Part shown: piece by piece, positions 7,182 through 14,470 of the stretch | Layout of the letters: every line of letters begins with the position of its first letter | Position numbering within the stretch: the stretch's first letter is position 1 | NCBI GenBank assembly: GCA_944364005.1 | Contig: CALVVW010000021.1 | Coordinates: 1 to 22,168 of the forward strand | Reading direction: 5' to 3' | DNA length: 22,168 nt | From: an uncultured Bacilli bacterium | Lineage (GTDB): Bacteria; Bacillota_I; Bacilli_A; RF39; UBA660 | Translations under genes and position numbers: made by a program | Notes under the pieces: generated by a model | What the model was told of the DNA's origin: nothing | Seen by the model: only the letters and a program-made list of their open reading frames with translations | Databases searched by the model: none

Positions 7182-9171
7182 ATTAGCAATTCGTAACGTT
7201 AAAAGAAGTTTAAAAGACTATCTAATTTATATTATAACCGTAGTAATAGCATTCTCTCTTATCTTTGCTTTTAATTTCGTATCATTTTCTAGTGATATTA
7301 CAGAGTTATCAGAAATGATGGAAAATTTAAAGTACGCAATTATTTTTGTGAGCTGTATTATTGTTTTTGTAATAGCCTGGCTTATCAACTATACAATGAA
7401 ATTTATGTTTTCTAAGAGAAGTAAAGAATTTGGTACATACATGTTATTAGGAATAGAAAAGAAAGATATCAATAAAATGTTCCTATCTGAAAACATTGTA
7501 TTAGGATTAATTTCTTTTATCATATCATTCTTTGTAGGAACAGTATTAGGAAATATCATTTCAGCAATTGTTATGAACTTGTTTGAAATGCCATATAAAA
7601 TAAAATTATCCATAACTTTAACACCAGTACTTTTATCAACGGTATACTTTATTTTAATCTATCTATTTACTTTATTTAGAAGTAGCAGAAGAATGAAAAA
7701 AATGAAAATTCATGATTTGTTATATTTAGAGAAGAAAAATGAAGAAAAAATATGGAAGAGGAAGAAATATAGAAATATTTTATTTATTATTTTTGTTATT
7801 TTAGGAATATTAGGACTATATTTATGTGATCATGCTTTTGTAATTTCAGATGACCCTAGTATGGTTGGTTATTTAGGAATATCAATTCTATTATTAATCA
7901 TCAGTATTTATGGAATTACTTTTACATTAGGAGATTTTATTCTAGCATTTATTAATAAAAGAAGAAAAATTAAATATAGTAAAGATAATTTGTTTGTTGT
8001 GAAAAACTTTGAAGCAAAGGCAAGAACAATAGGGTTTGCATTAGGAACACTATCTTTATTAATTACCTTAACTTTAGTCTGTATGAATATGTCATTTGTC
8101 ATGAAAGATGCTTTTGAAAACAATATAGATCAACAGGCACCCTATGATATTCTAGTAGAAGGAATGTATAGTGATGTTGAAGAAAGTTGGACAGGAAAGC
8201 AAGATAATAGAAAGAAAGCATGGGAATATATAGATTATATTCACAAAAACTACGAAATAGAAGAAGAATTACATTATCAAATTTTAACGCAAAAAGATCA
8301 TCAAGTTGCAAAACATATTAAAAATATTGGTAATAATGGTTTCTATGACTATGATACATATTTAAAAGTATCAGATTATAATAAATTATTAGAAATGTTA
8401 GGAGAAAAACCTATTCATCTAAAAGAAAACGAATACTTTGTAACTGGAGATAAAACTGTTAAAAAGTATTTAAAAGAAATTGCCCTAGAAAACGAAGATA
8501 TTACAATCAACGGAAAATGTTTATCATTAAAGCGTGCAACAACAGAAAACTTTCGTCTAGGCTGGTCAACAGGTAATAGTTTTTTAATAGTAATACCAGA
8601 TAATATTGCTAAAAACATGCAAGTAGTAACAGAACTTTATGCTTTTGATACAAAAGAAGAAACAAAAGAATTAGATAATACCAAACTAGAAAAACTAGGA
8701 TATTATGAATATAAAGACGGAGACTCTTATTTTGCCTATTTTCCAGTAACAGTAAGAGGATATTATGAATCATCTAACAGAACTGCAATGACTATTTTTT
8801 CGTTCTCTCTATTATATGTTAGTATTATTTTTATTACGGTAGTAGGAACTATTCTCTCTATTCAAACTCTAAGTGATTCTAATAAAAATAAATATCAATA
8901 TAAACTACTTAAAAAACTAGGAGTAGAAGATAATAAAATAAAGAAAACAATCAGAAAACAAATTACTGCTAATTTCTTATTCCCGGTAATTTATCCAATT
9001 ATTATTTCTGTTGTTACAGCTTTTTCTATCAATAGATTATTCTATGCTATAACTAGTGCTTCTATGAATTATCTAATAACTATATTGATTACGATAGGAA
9101 TATTCCTAGCTATTTATGGAATCTACTATATCGCAACCTATATAACATTCAAAAATAATATTGAAGAATAA
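7171..9171 (+). CDS. Bce-type (FtsX-like) ABC transporter permease
   Basis: This is a 666-aa partner of the preceding ATPase. The start is chosen at GTG 7171, which gives LSKLAIRNVKRSLKDYLIY, the usual BceB N-terminus. It is placed 9 nt after AGGTGGAG (7154-7161), whereas ATG 7162 and GTG 7156 are too close to or inside that site. The layout is one TM helix, a first FtsX block (about residues 50-170), two further helices (about 200-260), another helix near 285-305, a large extracellular domain of roughly 210 residues, then the closing FtsX block of three helices containing YQYKLLKKLGVEDNKIKKTI. The extracellular domain is the part that recognises peptide antibiotics in this family. The cognate two-component genes are not adjacent; a BceRS-like pair lies 3 kb downstream at 12131-13782. 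Confidence 0.92.
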   Translation: MLSKLAIRNVKRSLKDYLIYIITVVIAFSLIFAFNFVSFSSDITELSEMMENLKYAIIFVSCIIVFVIAWLINYTMKFMFSKRSKEFGTYMLLGIEKKDINKMFLSENIVLGLISFIISFFVGTVLGNIISAIVMNLFEMPYKIKLSITLTPVLLSTVYFILIYLFTLFRSSRRMKKMKIHDLLYLEKKNEEKIWKRKKYRNILFIIFVILGILGLYLCDHAFVISDDPSMVGYLGISILLLIISIYGITFTLGDFILAFINKRRKIKYSKDNLFVVKNFEAKARTIGFALGTLSLLITLTLVCMNMSFVMKDAFENNIDQQAPYDILVEGMYSDVEESWTGKQDNRKKAWEYIDYIHKNYEIEEELHYQILTQKDHQVAKHIKNIGNNGFYDYDTYLKVSDYNKLLEMLGEKPIHLKENEYFVTGDKTVKKYLKEIALENEDITINGKCLSLKRATTENFRLGWSTGNSFLIVIPDNIAKNMQVVTELYAFDTKEETKELDNTKLEKLGYYEYKDGDSYFAYFPVTVRGYYESSNRTAMTIFSFSLLYVSIIFITVVGTILSIQTLSDSNKNKYQYKLLKKLGVEDNKIKKTIRKQITANFLFPVIYPIIISVVTAFSINRLFYAITSASMNYLITILITIGIFLAIYGIYYIATYITFKNNIEE

Positions 9172-9190
9172 CTCCATTAGGAGTTTTTTC
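9170..9190 (+). terminator. Intrinsic terminator after the transporter operon
   Basis: AACTCC (9170-9175), loop ATTA, GGAGTT (9180-9185), then a T-run. The stem starts in the stop codon of the permease gene. Confidence 0.8.
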
Positions 9191-9200
9191 GTATATTAGG

Positions 9201-9225
9201 AATTTGCTCCTCAAAATGCAAATTT
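9201..9225. repeat. Inverted repeat left of the TnpB element
   Basis: AATTTGC (9201-9207) and GCAAATT (9219-9225) form a perfect 7-bp dyad with an 11-nt loop. It lies between the transporter terminator and the inferred left end of the element. It could be host sequence or part of a longer left end. Confidence 0.4.
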
Positions 9226-9245
9226 GAAAACTTGATAAAAAATAG

Positions 9246-9274
9246 TTGACATACGAACAAATGTATTATATAGT
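9246..9274 (+). promoter_or_regulatory. Promoter of tnpB
   Basis: TTGACA (9246-9251), a 17-nt spacer and TATAGT (9269-9274) form a near-consensus vegetative promoter inside the left end of the element. The AGGAGG ribosome binding site follows at 9284-9289. Confidence 0.8.
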
Positions 9275-9296
9275 GTTCTCATCAGGAGGGGATATT

Positions 9297-10445
9297 ATGT
9301 ATAGAGCTTATCGGTTTCGTTTGTATCCTACAACTAATCAAATAGAGTTAATTCACAAAACATTTGGTTGTACTAGAGTAGTATATAATCATTATTTAGA
9401 AAAGCAAAAAGCACTTTATGATGAAGGAAAAGATTCTTTATCTTGTTTTGATATGATAAAAGATTTAAAAAACTTTCAAGTAGAACGTCCTTATTTAAAA
9501 GAAGTAGATTCTTGTAGTCTTAGATGTAGTTTATTTAATTTAGATGATGCTTTTAAAAGATGGTATAAAGGACAAGGAGAATATCCTAAGTTTAAGGGAA
9601 AATACAACTCTAAAAGAAGCTATAGAACAAACTGTATAAGTAATACTTATAAAGATAAAGCATATCAAAGTATAGAAGTAGATTTAAAAAGACACATAAT
9701 AAAACTTCCTAAGTTAAAAGAAGTAAGTATAAAAGGATATCGAGATTTAGAATATTTACCTGGAAGAATTATCAACGCTACTATAGAACAAGCGTCTACT
9801 TTAAAATATTATGTTAGTGTTTTAGTAGAAGAGGATGATGTATATACAAAATTAAAACCTAGAAAAATAATAGGAATTGATCTAGGTATTAAGGATATTG
9901 TAATTACAAGTGATAATGAAAAAATAGAAAATCCGAGACTAATAGAAAAGTATGAAAAAAGGATAAAAAGATGTGCTAGAGAATTGTCAAGAAGAGTAAA
10001 AGGAAGCAATAATTATAATAAAACAAAAAAGAAATTAGCAGTACTACATCAAAAACTAAAGAATGCAAGAAGACATTTCATCCATCAAATAACTAAAAAA
10101 CTGGTAATAGAAAATGATATCATAGTAACAGAAAGTCTAAAATTAAAGGATATGATAGAAGAAAAAACATTATCTAAACAACTAGCAAATGTAAGTCTAG
10201 GAGAACTTTGTAGAGTTTTAGAATATAAAGCTAAGATATATGGAAAGAAATATATCAAAATAGATAGTTATTATCCAAGTAGTCAGGAGTGTAGCAGGTG
10301 TGGATATAAGAATGAGAAAGTAAAAGACTTAAGTGTTAGAAGTTGGATATGTCCAGAATGTGGAAGTTATCATGATAGAGATTATAATGCCAGTTATAAT
10401 ATTATGTTTGAAGGGTTAAAGAAGTATATGATGGAGTTAAAGTAG
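9297..10445 (+). CDS. tnpB: TnpB RNA-guided endonuclease (IS605 OrfB family)
   Basis: This 382-aa protein starts at ATG 9297, 7 nt after AGGAGG, giving the typical N-terminus MYRAYRFRLYPTTNQ. The frame is open to 9246, but the extra residues are not family-like. The RuvC-like catalytic triad appears intact: Asp195 in GIDLGI, Glu279 in VTES and Asp362 in HDRDYNAS. A C4 zinc ribbon (Cys332, 335, 352, 355) lies between the second and third RuvC motifs. Length is normal for the family. TnpB uses an RNA made from the element's right end to cut DNA next to a short motif, which helps keep the element in the genome. There is no sign of the active-site loss seen in domesticated TldR-type repressors. 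Confidence 0.95.
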   Translation: MYRAYRFRLYPTTNQIELIHKTFGCTRVVYNHYLEKQKALYDEGKDSLSCFDMIKDLKNFQVERPYLKEVDSCSLRCSLFNLDDAFKRWYKGQGEYPKFKGKYNSKRSYRTNCISNTYKDKAYQSIEVDLKRHIIKLPKLKEVSIKGYRDLEYLPGRIINATIEQASTLKYYVSVLVEEDDVYTKLKPRKIIGIDLGIKDIVITSDNEKIENPRLIEKYEKRIKRCARELSRRVKGSNNYNKTKKKLAVLHQKLKNARRHFIHQITKKLVIENDIIVTESLKLKDMIEEKTLSKQLANVSLGELCRVLEYKAKIYGKKYIKIDSYYPSSQECSRCGYKNEKVKDLSVRSWICPECGSYHDRDYNASYNIMFEGLKKYMMELK

Positions 10446-10596
10446 AAAAAGAAAGAAACAAAAGAAAAACTACGGTAGCGACTATCGGATGTTAAGCCTG
10501 TGGAGAAGTAGGGATACCTAGTCTGAGAAGCAGGAAACTTGGAAGGTGACGACCAAGGCGAATTAAGTTTACTTAATTCTTTTGTTCTTACTCAAC
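10446..10596 (+). ncRNA. Probable omega RNA (right-end guide RNA scaffold)
   Basis: Directly after tnpB lies a block with much higher GC than its surroundings and several stems: CTTGG/CCAAG (10538-10557) around a GGTGACGA loop, and GAATTAAG/CTTAATTC (10560-10579). It includes the GCCTGTGGAGAAGT and GATACCTAGTCTGAGAAG stretches that I recognise from the 3' region of Bacillota tnpB elements. In this family the RNA overlaps the end of tnpB and runs into the flanking DNA, whose first 15-20 nt act as guide (here starting near 10596). The 5' end of the RNA is not determinable from the sequence and may lie inside tnpB. Confidence 0.65.
10560..10579 (+). repeat. Right-end hairpin of the TnpB element
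   Basis: GAATTAAG-TTTA-CTTAATTC is a perfect 8-bp stem, followed by TTTTGTTCTT. It is in the position where a TnpA transposase would bind the right end. The following T-rich run means it could also slow or stop transcription. Confidence 0.7.
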
Positions 10597-10623
10597 GTAT
10601 CGTTTGGTGCAAAAACGAAAATG

Positions 10624-10635
10624 TTACGTTATACT
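10624..10635 (+). promoter_or_regulatory. -10 element of the XRE-VanZ operon
   Basis: TATACT (10630-10635) is placed 20 nt before the start codon. The -35 region is poor (GTGCAA at the 17-nt distance; TTGGTG at 10604 with 20 nt). It lies about 35 nt beyond the right border of the TnpB element, so the promoter seems to be host sequence kept intact. Confidence 0.45.
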
Positions 10636-10654
10636 AGGGATAAGAGGTGATAGT

Positions 10655-11473
10655 ATGGATTGTAAAAAAGTAGGATTACTAATAAAACAGAAAAGATTAG
10701 AAAAGAACATGACGCAACAAGAACTAGCTGATAGGCTTCATATCACAGATAGAGCAATCTCTAACTGGGAAAGAGGACTAAGAGCACCAGATATTTCTCT
10801 ACTACAAGAGTTAAGCAACATATTAGGTCTTAGTATATCAGATATATTATCCGGAGAAGTACAAACTACTAAAGGACTAACTCGAATAGATAAAATGATA
10901 ATTAGCTTATGTCTATTACTTCCTGGAATAATAATCTCTTGTTCTTTCATGCTATCCTGTTTTAGAACAGAGTATATTTTCATAGGATCAATATTGATAT
11001 TAATAGCCTATATACTATTTCTAAAAAAAGAAACCAATCAATCTCTAAAAAAGAATGTAACATCTCTTCTTTTGTTGCTATACCTAATATTTTTACTATC
11101 AACCATATTTTATACAAAGCTAACAACAGGTACAGTTTATCCAAAATTACAAATAGAAGCTAATATCATTCCTTTTTCTTCAATCATAGAAACCATAACT
11201 CTCTTAGTAACCAAATCACAAGGTATTCCTTATTTATTTAATTATTTAATATTAGATATACTCTTATTCATACCATTAGGTATTTTCTTACCAGTACTAT
11301 TTCCTGAAAAAATGACACTAAAAAGATTTATTCTGATTTGCTTCATTCTTTCTTTTACCAAAGAATTATTCCAATTTCTTTTTAACGTAGGAATGTTTAA
11401 TATAGATGATATTATTTTAAATGTAGTAGGAGGCATACTTTCATATATACTATTAAAAAAACTAATGATATAA
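10655..11473 (+). CDS. XRE-family HTH and VanZ fusion membrane protein
   Basis: The start is ATG 10655 with AAGAGGTGA just upstream; the frame extends further but without a plausible start. The N-terminus (about residues 1-68) is an XRE/Cro-type HTH: GLLIKQKRLEKNMTQQELADRLHITDRAISNWERGLRAPD runs through the recognition helix around residues 30-40. Two TM helices follow (about 82-125), then a VanZ-like domain (about 135-272) with NIIPF (170-174), FIPLG (205-209), Glu237/Gln240 and DD-xxx-N-xx-GG (251-260). The protein is thus a DNA-binding domain tethered to the membrane through a VanZ domain. It could act as a one-component membrane sensor. It heads a tight operon, with rdgB 22 nt downstream. 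Confidence 0.88.
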   Translation: MDCKKVGLLIKQKRLEKNMTQQELADRLHITDRAISNWERGLRAPDISLLQELSNILGLSISDILSGEVQTTKGLTRIDKMIISLCLLLPGIIISCSFMLSCFRTEYIFIGSILILIAYILFLKKETNQSLKKNVTSLLLLLYLIFLLSTIFYTKLTTGTVYPKLQIEANIIPFSSIIETITLLVTKSQGIPYLFNYLILDILLFIPLGIFLPVLFPEKMTLKRFILICFILSFTKELFQFLFNVGMFNIDDIILNVVGGILSYILLKKLMI

Positions 11474-11495
11474 TAAAAAAGAAAGAAGGTATGTT

Positions 11496-12119
11496 ATGAA
11501 AATTGTATTTGCTACTACAAATAAAAGAAAAATAGAAGACGTCTTAGAAATTATTAAAGAAAATAATCTAGATGTTTCCTTATTAACATTAGATGATATT
11601 CTTTTCCAAGAAGAAATAGAAGAAACTGGTACTACATTACAAGAAAATTCTTTCATTAAAGCAAAAACAGTATCAGACTATTGCAAGAAACAAGGCATTC
11701 CTTATCCTGTAATAGCAGATGATACTGGACTATTTATTGATGCTTTACATGGAGAACCAGGAATATATACAGCAAGATATGCGGATTTAGAATTAAAAAA
11801 TGACACTAGCTTACCAAAATATCAATGTATTATCAAAGTCTTAGATAAAATGAAAAATGTTACAAATCGTAAGGCAGTATATAAAACGATTGCTACTTAT
11901 ATGTCTACAGATGGCGACTATTTCCAAGAAGAAGGAGAAAGCTATGGATATATTGCAGAAGAAATCGTAGAACCTATAAAAAAACCATACTTTTATTCTG
12001 TATTTTGTCTAGAAGGGCAAGAGAAAACATTTAACCAAATGACAAAAGAAGAGTTAAAAGACACTTATCGCTATCAAACCATGAAAAAAGTTTTAACAAA
12101 AGCAGCTAAGTATAAATAG
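11496..12119 (+). CDS. Divergent RdgB/HAM1-family nucleotide pyrophosphatase
   Basis: This 207-aa member of the ITPase/XTPase family hydrolyses noncanonical purine triphosphates in its best-known forms. The phosphate and metal side is kept: ATTNKRK (6-12), ETG (43-45), QENSFIKAK (49-57) with Lys55, and ADDTGL (74-79), then GEPGIYTARY (86-95). The base-recognition side is not. The usual GFGYDPxF block is here KPYFYSVF (163-170), and the usual SHR near the C-terminus is TYR (190-192). These changes suggest altered or lost purine specificity. The gene sits between XRE-VanZ and the two-component genes, 11 nt before the response regulator, rather than with housekeeping genes. I am confident of the family, not of the substrate. 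Confidence 0.85.
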   Translation: MKIVFATTNKRKIEDVLEIIKENNLDVSLLTLDDILFQEEIEETGTTLQENSFIKAKTVSDYCKKQGIPYPVIADDTGLFIDALHGEPGIYTARYADLELKNDTSLPKYQCIIKVLDKMKNVTNRKAVYKTIATYMSTDGDYFQEEGESYGYIAEEIVEPIKKPYFYSVFCLEGQEKTFNQMTKEELKDTYRYQTMKKVLTKAAKYK

Positions 12120-12130
12120 TAGGAGGACTT

Positions 12131-12796
12131 ATGAAGATATTACTTGTAGAAGATGATCCTAAAATAAGACAAGAATTAAAAGTACTATTAGAAAATAATC
12201 AATATGAAATAGCCATGATAGAAGACTTTACTAAGGATATCACAGAAGAAATCAATAAAATAGCAAAAGACTTAATTTTATTAGATATTAATCTACCAAA
12301 CCAAAATGGTTTTGATATCTGCAAAAAAATAAAAGAAAAAGAGTCTGTTCCTATTATATTTGTTACTAGTTGTACTGGAGAAGAAAGTGAATTAAAAAGT
12401 ATTTTATCTGGTGGAGATGACTTTATTACCAAACCATATAATAAAGATATTCTATTAGAAAAAATAAAAAGAACAATTAAAAAGCAAAATCCTATTCAAT
12501 ATAAGGAAATAAATGTAAATGGTGTTACTCTAGATTTACACCTATCCTTAGTAAAATATCAAAATAATAGCATAGAACTAACAAGAAATGAATTTTTACT
12601 TTTATACTACTTTTTTATAAATCCTAAAAAAATTATTACCAAAGAAGAATTACTAGACTATTTATGGAATGAAAAATATTATTTAGATGATAATATTTTA
12701 ACAGTAAATATCAATAGACTTCGTAAAAAACTAGAAGAAATAGGCCTACAAGATTTCATAACAACAATTCGCAAGAAGGGATATAAAATAGGATGA
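12131..12796 (+). CDS. OmpR-family response regulator, BceR-like
   Basis: This 221-aa regulator has a receiver domain (about 1-115) with acidic pair Asp8/Asp9, phosphoacceptor Asp52 in LLDINLP, Thr79 and Lys101 in FITKPY. A winged-helix DNA-binding domain follows (about 128-221), with ELTRNEFLLLYYFF and VNINRLRKKLEE typical of OmpR/PhoB regulators. It is preceded by AGGAGG 4 nt from the ATG and followed by a kinase gene with an ATGA overlap. BceR-type regulators usually switch on a Bce ABC transporter when a peptide antibiotic is present. The nearest candidate target operon is at 6.2-9.2 kb. Confidence 0.92.
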   Translation: MKILLVEDDPKIRQELKVLLENNQYEIAMIEDFTKDITEEINKIAKDLILLDINLPNQNGFDICKKIKEKESVPIIFVTSCTGEESELKSILSGGDDFITKPYNKDILLEKIKRTIKKQNPIQYKEINVNGVTLDLHLSLVKYQNNSIELTRNEFLLLYYFFINPKKIITKEELLDYLWNEKYYLDDNILTVNINRLRKKLEEIGLQDFITTIRKKGYKIG

Positions 12797-13782
12797 TCAA
12801 TTATTTAGAAGAAAAAATTGGATTGATTCTCTGGTATCTAACTTTTATTTTATTACAATTAGTAATTATGTTTGTATTAGATATGGATGCTACTTTTTTA
12901 ATTTTTTCTCTATTTTTATATCTGATTTTACTAAGTATCTATCTTATCGTTAGTTATTTATGGAAAACTAAGAAAAATAAAAAAATAAAAAGGTTAGTAG
13001 ATGAGTTAGATGAAAAGTATTTAGTATCAGAACTAATTAAAAAACCAAAAAATCTAGAAAATGAAGCCTATTATTATGTTTTAAAGAAAGCAACAAAAGC
13101 CATGAATGATAAGATTACAGAATTAGAACATAAATATCAAGACTATGAGGAGTATATTGAAACATTCGTACACGAAGTAAAAACTCCACTAGCAGCCATC
13201 TCACTATATAGTGATAATAAAAAAGATCATGAATTAAAACAAGAAGTAAAAAAGATAGATAATCTAGTAGAACAAGTATTATTCTATGCTAGAAGTGAAA
13301 ATACCGAAAAAGATTATTTTGTAAAGAAAATAAAATTATCAGAAATTATTCATCAGGTAATGCTGCAAAATAAAGATTACTTATTAGCAAATAAAATTAT
13401 AATTGAAGTAGAAAATTCAGACGTTTTTGTCGCAACCGATGAAAAATGGGTAATATTTATTTTAAACCAAATCCTAAATAATTCTATAAAATATATGGAT
13501 AAGGATGAAAAAAGAATAAAATTGAACGTAATAGAAGATAAAAATAAAGTGATTTTAGAAATGAAAGATAACGGTTGCGGTATCAAAGAAAGTGATATTT
13601 CTAGAGTATTTGATAAAGGTTTTACAGGAAGTAATAGAAAAAAAGAACATTCTACTGGCATGGGATTATATTTATGTAAGAAACTATGTGATAGACTACA
13701 CCTAAATATAGCAATTGAAAGTAAAGAAAAAGAATATACAACAGTAACTATCATCTTTCCTAAAAGTTCTCTACATGAATAA
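12793..13782 (+). CDS. BceS-like intramembrane-sensing histidine kinase
   Basis: This 329-aa kinase has two N-terminal TM helices (about 10-29 and 33-55) with only a few residues between them and no extracellular domain, the layout of intramembrane-sensing kinases. The catalytic part has H-box His127 in FVHEVKTPLAA, N-box NQILNNSIKY (225-234), G1 DNGCG (259-263), F-box FDKGFTG (273-279) and G2 STGMGLYLCKK (287-297). Its start overlaps the regulator stop as ATGA. Such kinases take their signal from a partner Bce permease and not from the ligand directly. The partner gene is not adjacent here; the genes that follow are two unknown paralogs. Confidence 0.92.
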   Translation: MINYLEEKIGLILWYLTFILLQLVIMFVLDMDATFLIFSLFLYLILLSIYLIVSYLWKTKKNKKIKRLVDELDEKYLVSELIKKPKNLENEAYYYVLKKATKAMNDKITELEHKYQDYEEYIETFVHEVKTPLAAISLYSDNKKDHELKQEVKKIDNLVEQVLFYARSENTEKDYFVKKIKLSEIIHQVMLQNKDYLLANKIIIEVENSDVFVATDEKWVIFILNQILNNSIKYMDKDEKRIKLNVIEDKNKVILEMKDNGCGIKESDISRVFDKGFTGSNRKKEHSTGMGLYLCKKLCDRLHLNIAIESKEKEYTTVTIIFPKSSLHE

Positions 13783-13804
13783 ATAAGAAAGGAAATTATG
13801 AAAT

Positions 13805-14437
13805 ATGGCAGAAATCATGGATAATATCAATTTTAACTATGAATTAGACAAATATTATAATCACGAACAAATAACGAACGGTATACTAGAATATGAAGAG
13901 TTATTAGATTTATATCATATGATGGAATTTCCATATTTTGATTCAGAACATTTACGTCTTAGGAAGTTATTAATAGAAAACAAGCATTCATTTGTAGGCG
14001 ATATAGATCAGGTAAGTGATAGGATAGTAAATACTTATCTAATTTATAATGATGCTTTTGATTTATGTAAAAAAACAGGTATTATTTATGGAAATTTAAT
14101 TCGCTATATCAATTACTATCCTAATGCAGTAAATAAAGAAGAAGAACAAAGTTTTAAACAGTTATTAATGAAAAATAATATAAAGTTAAAAAAACATCCT
14201 TCCAAAGAAGCACAAATCAAAGGAGAAGATATCATTAGAATATGTTATGCTTTTTCTAATACGTATAATGTAATGAATGCTCTATGTAGAGATGTTGCTT
14301 TACCAAAATCGTATTTTGAAGATGTTAATGGAATGCTATTACAAACAGTAAAAGACGAAATAGCAATACCAGATTCTGTAGAAAAAGAAGACAATCACTA
14401 TCTAGTAAAAGTACGAAAATCAATTTACACACAATAA
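13805..14437 (+). CDS. Hypothetical protein, first of a tandem paralogous pair
   Basis: I do not recognise this 210-aa family. It starts at ATG 13805, with AAAGGA about 12 nt upstream; ATG 13817 is an alternative, and ATG 13798 opens only an 8-codon frame. No TM segment or signal peptide is visible. The protein looks mostly helical and is homologous along its length to the next gene product. Shared features are a YEELLDLY-type helix, F-D-LCKKTG followed by L-x-RYINYYP, then GEDI-x-RI, and a C-terminal block with LP-x-SYF, VKDEIAIPDSV and Y-L-x-K-x-RKSIY. It follows the kinase by 22 nt with no terminator, so it is probably co-expressed with the two-component genes. Function unknown. Confidence 0.8.
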   Translation: MAEIMDNINFNYELDKYYNHEQITNGILEYEELLDLYHMMEFPYFDSEHLRLRKLLIENKHSFVGDIDQVSDRIVNTYLIYNDAFDLCKKTGIIYGNLIRYINYYPNAVNKEEEQSFKQLLMKNNIKLKKHPSKEAQIKGEDIIRICYAFSNTYNVMNALCRDVALPKSYFEDVNGMLLQTVKDEIAIPDSVEKEDNHYLVKVRKSIYTQ

Positions 14438-14470
14438 TATTTAATGTAGAATAAAGTTGGAGGTAGCAGT

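Larger units (their letters stand above)
9237..10596 (+). mobile_element. TnpB-only IS200/IS605-type (IS1341-like) element
   Basis: The element contains a tnpB gene, no tnpA, and a structured non-coding tail ending in a hairpin. The left border is placed after TTGAT (9232-9236), which is the target-adjacent motif used by the related ISDra2. The right border is placed at TCAAC (10592-10596), 13-17 nt after the right-end hairpin, as in other members. Both borders are inferred from layout and could be off by several bases. The element sits exactly between the terminator of one operon and the promoter of the next, so it breaks no gene. Without tnpA it could only be moved by a transposase encoded elsewhere. 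Confidence 0.7.

Noticed and set aside
9246..9296. Longer tnpB start at 9246
   Set aside because: It would begin inside the -35 box; ATG 9297 follows AGGAGG and yields the standard TnpB N-terminus.
9171..9296. CRISPR-like repeats or a tRNA gene near the TnpB element
   Set aside because: Only one dyad is present, with no repeat-spacer pattern and no cloverleaf. I saw no CRISPR array, rRNA or tRNA gene anywhere in the window.
10604..10654. Longer start for the XRE-VanZ gene at 10604
   Set aside because: The extension covers the promoter -10 and is not HTH-like; ATG 10655 has a good ribosome binding site.
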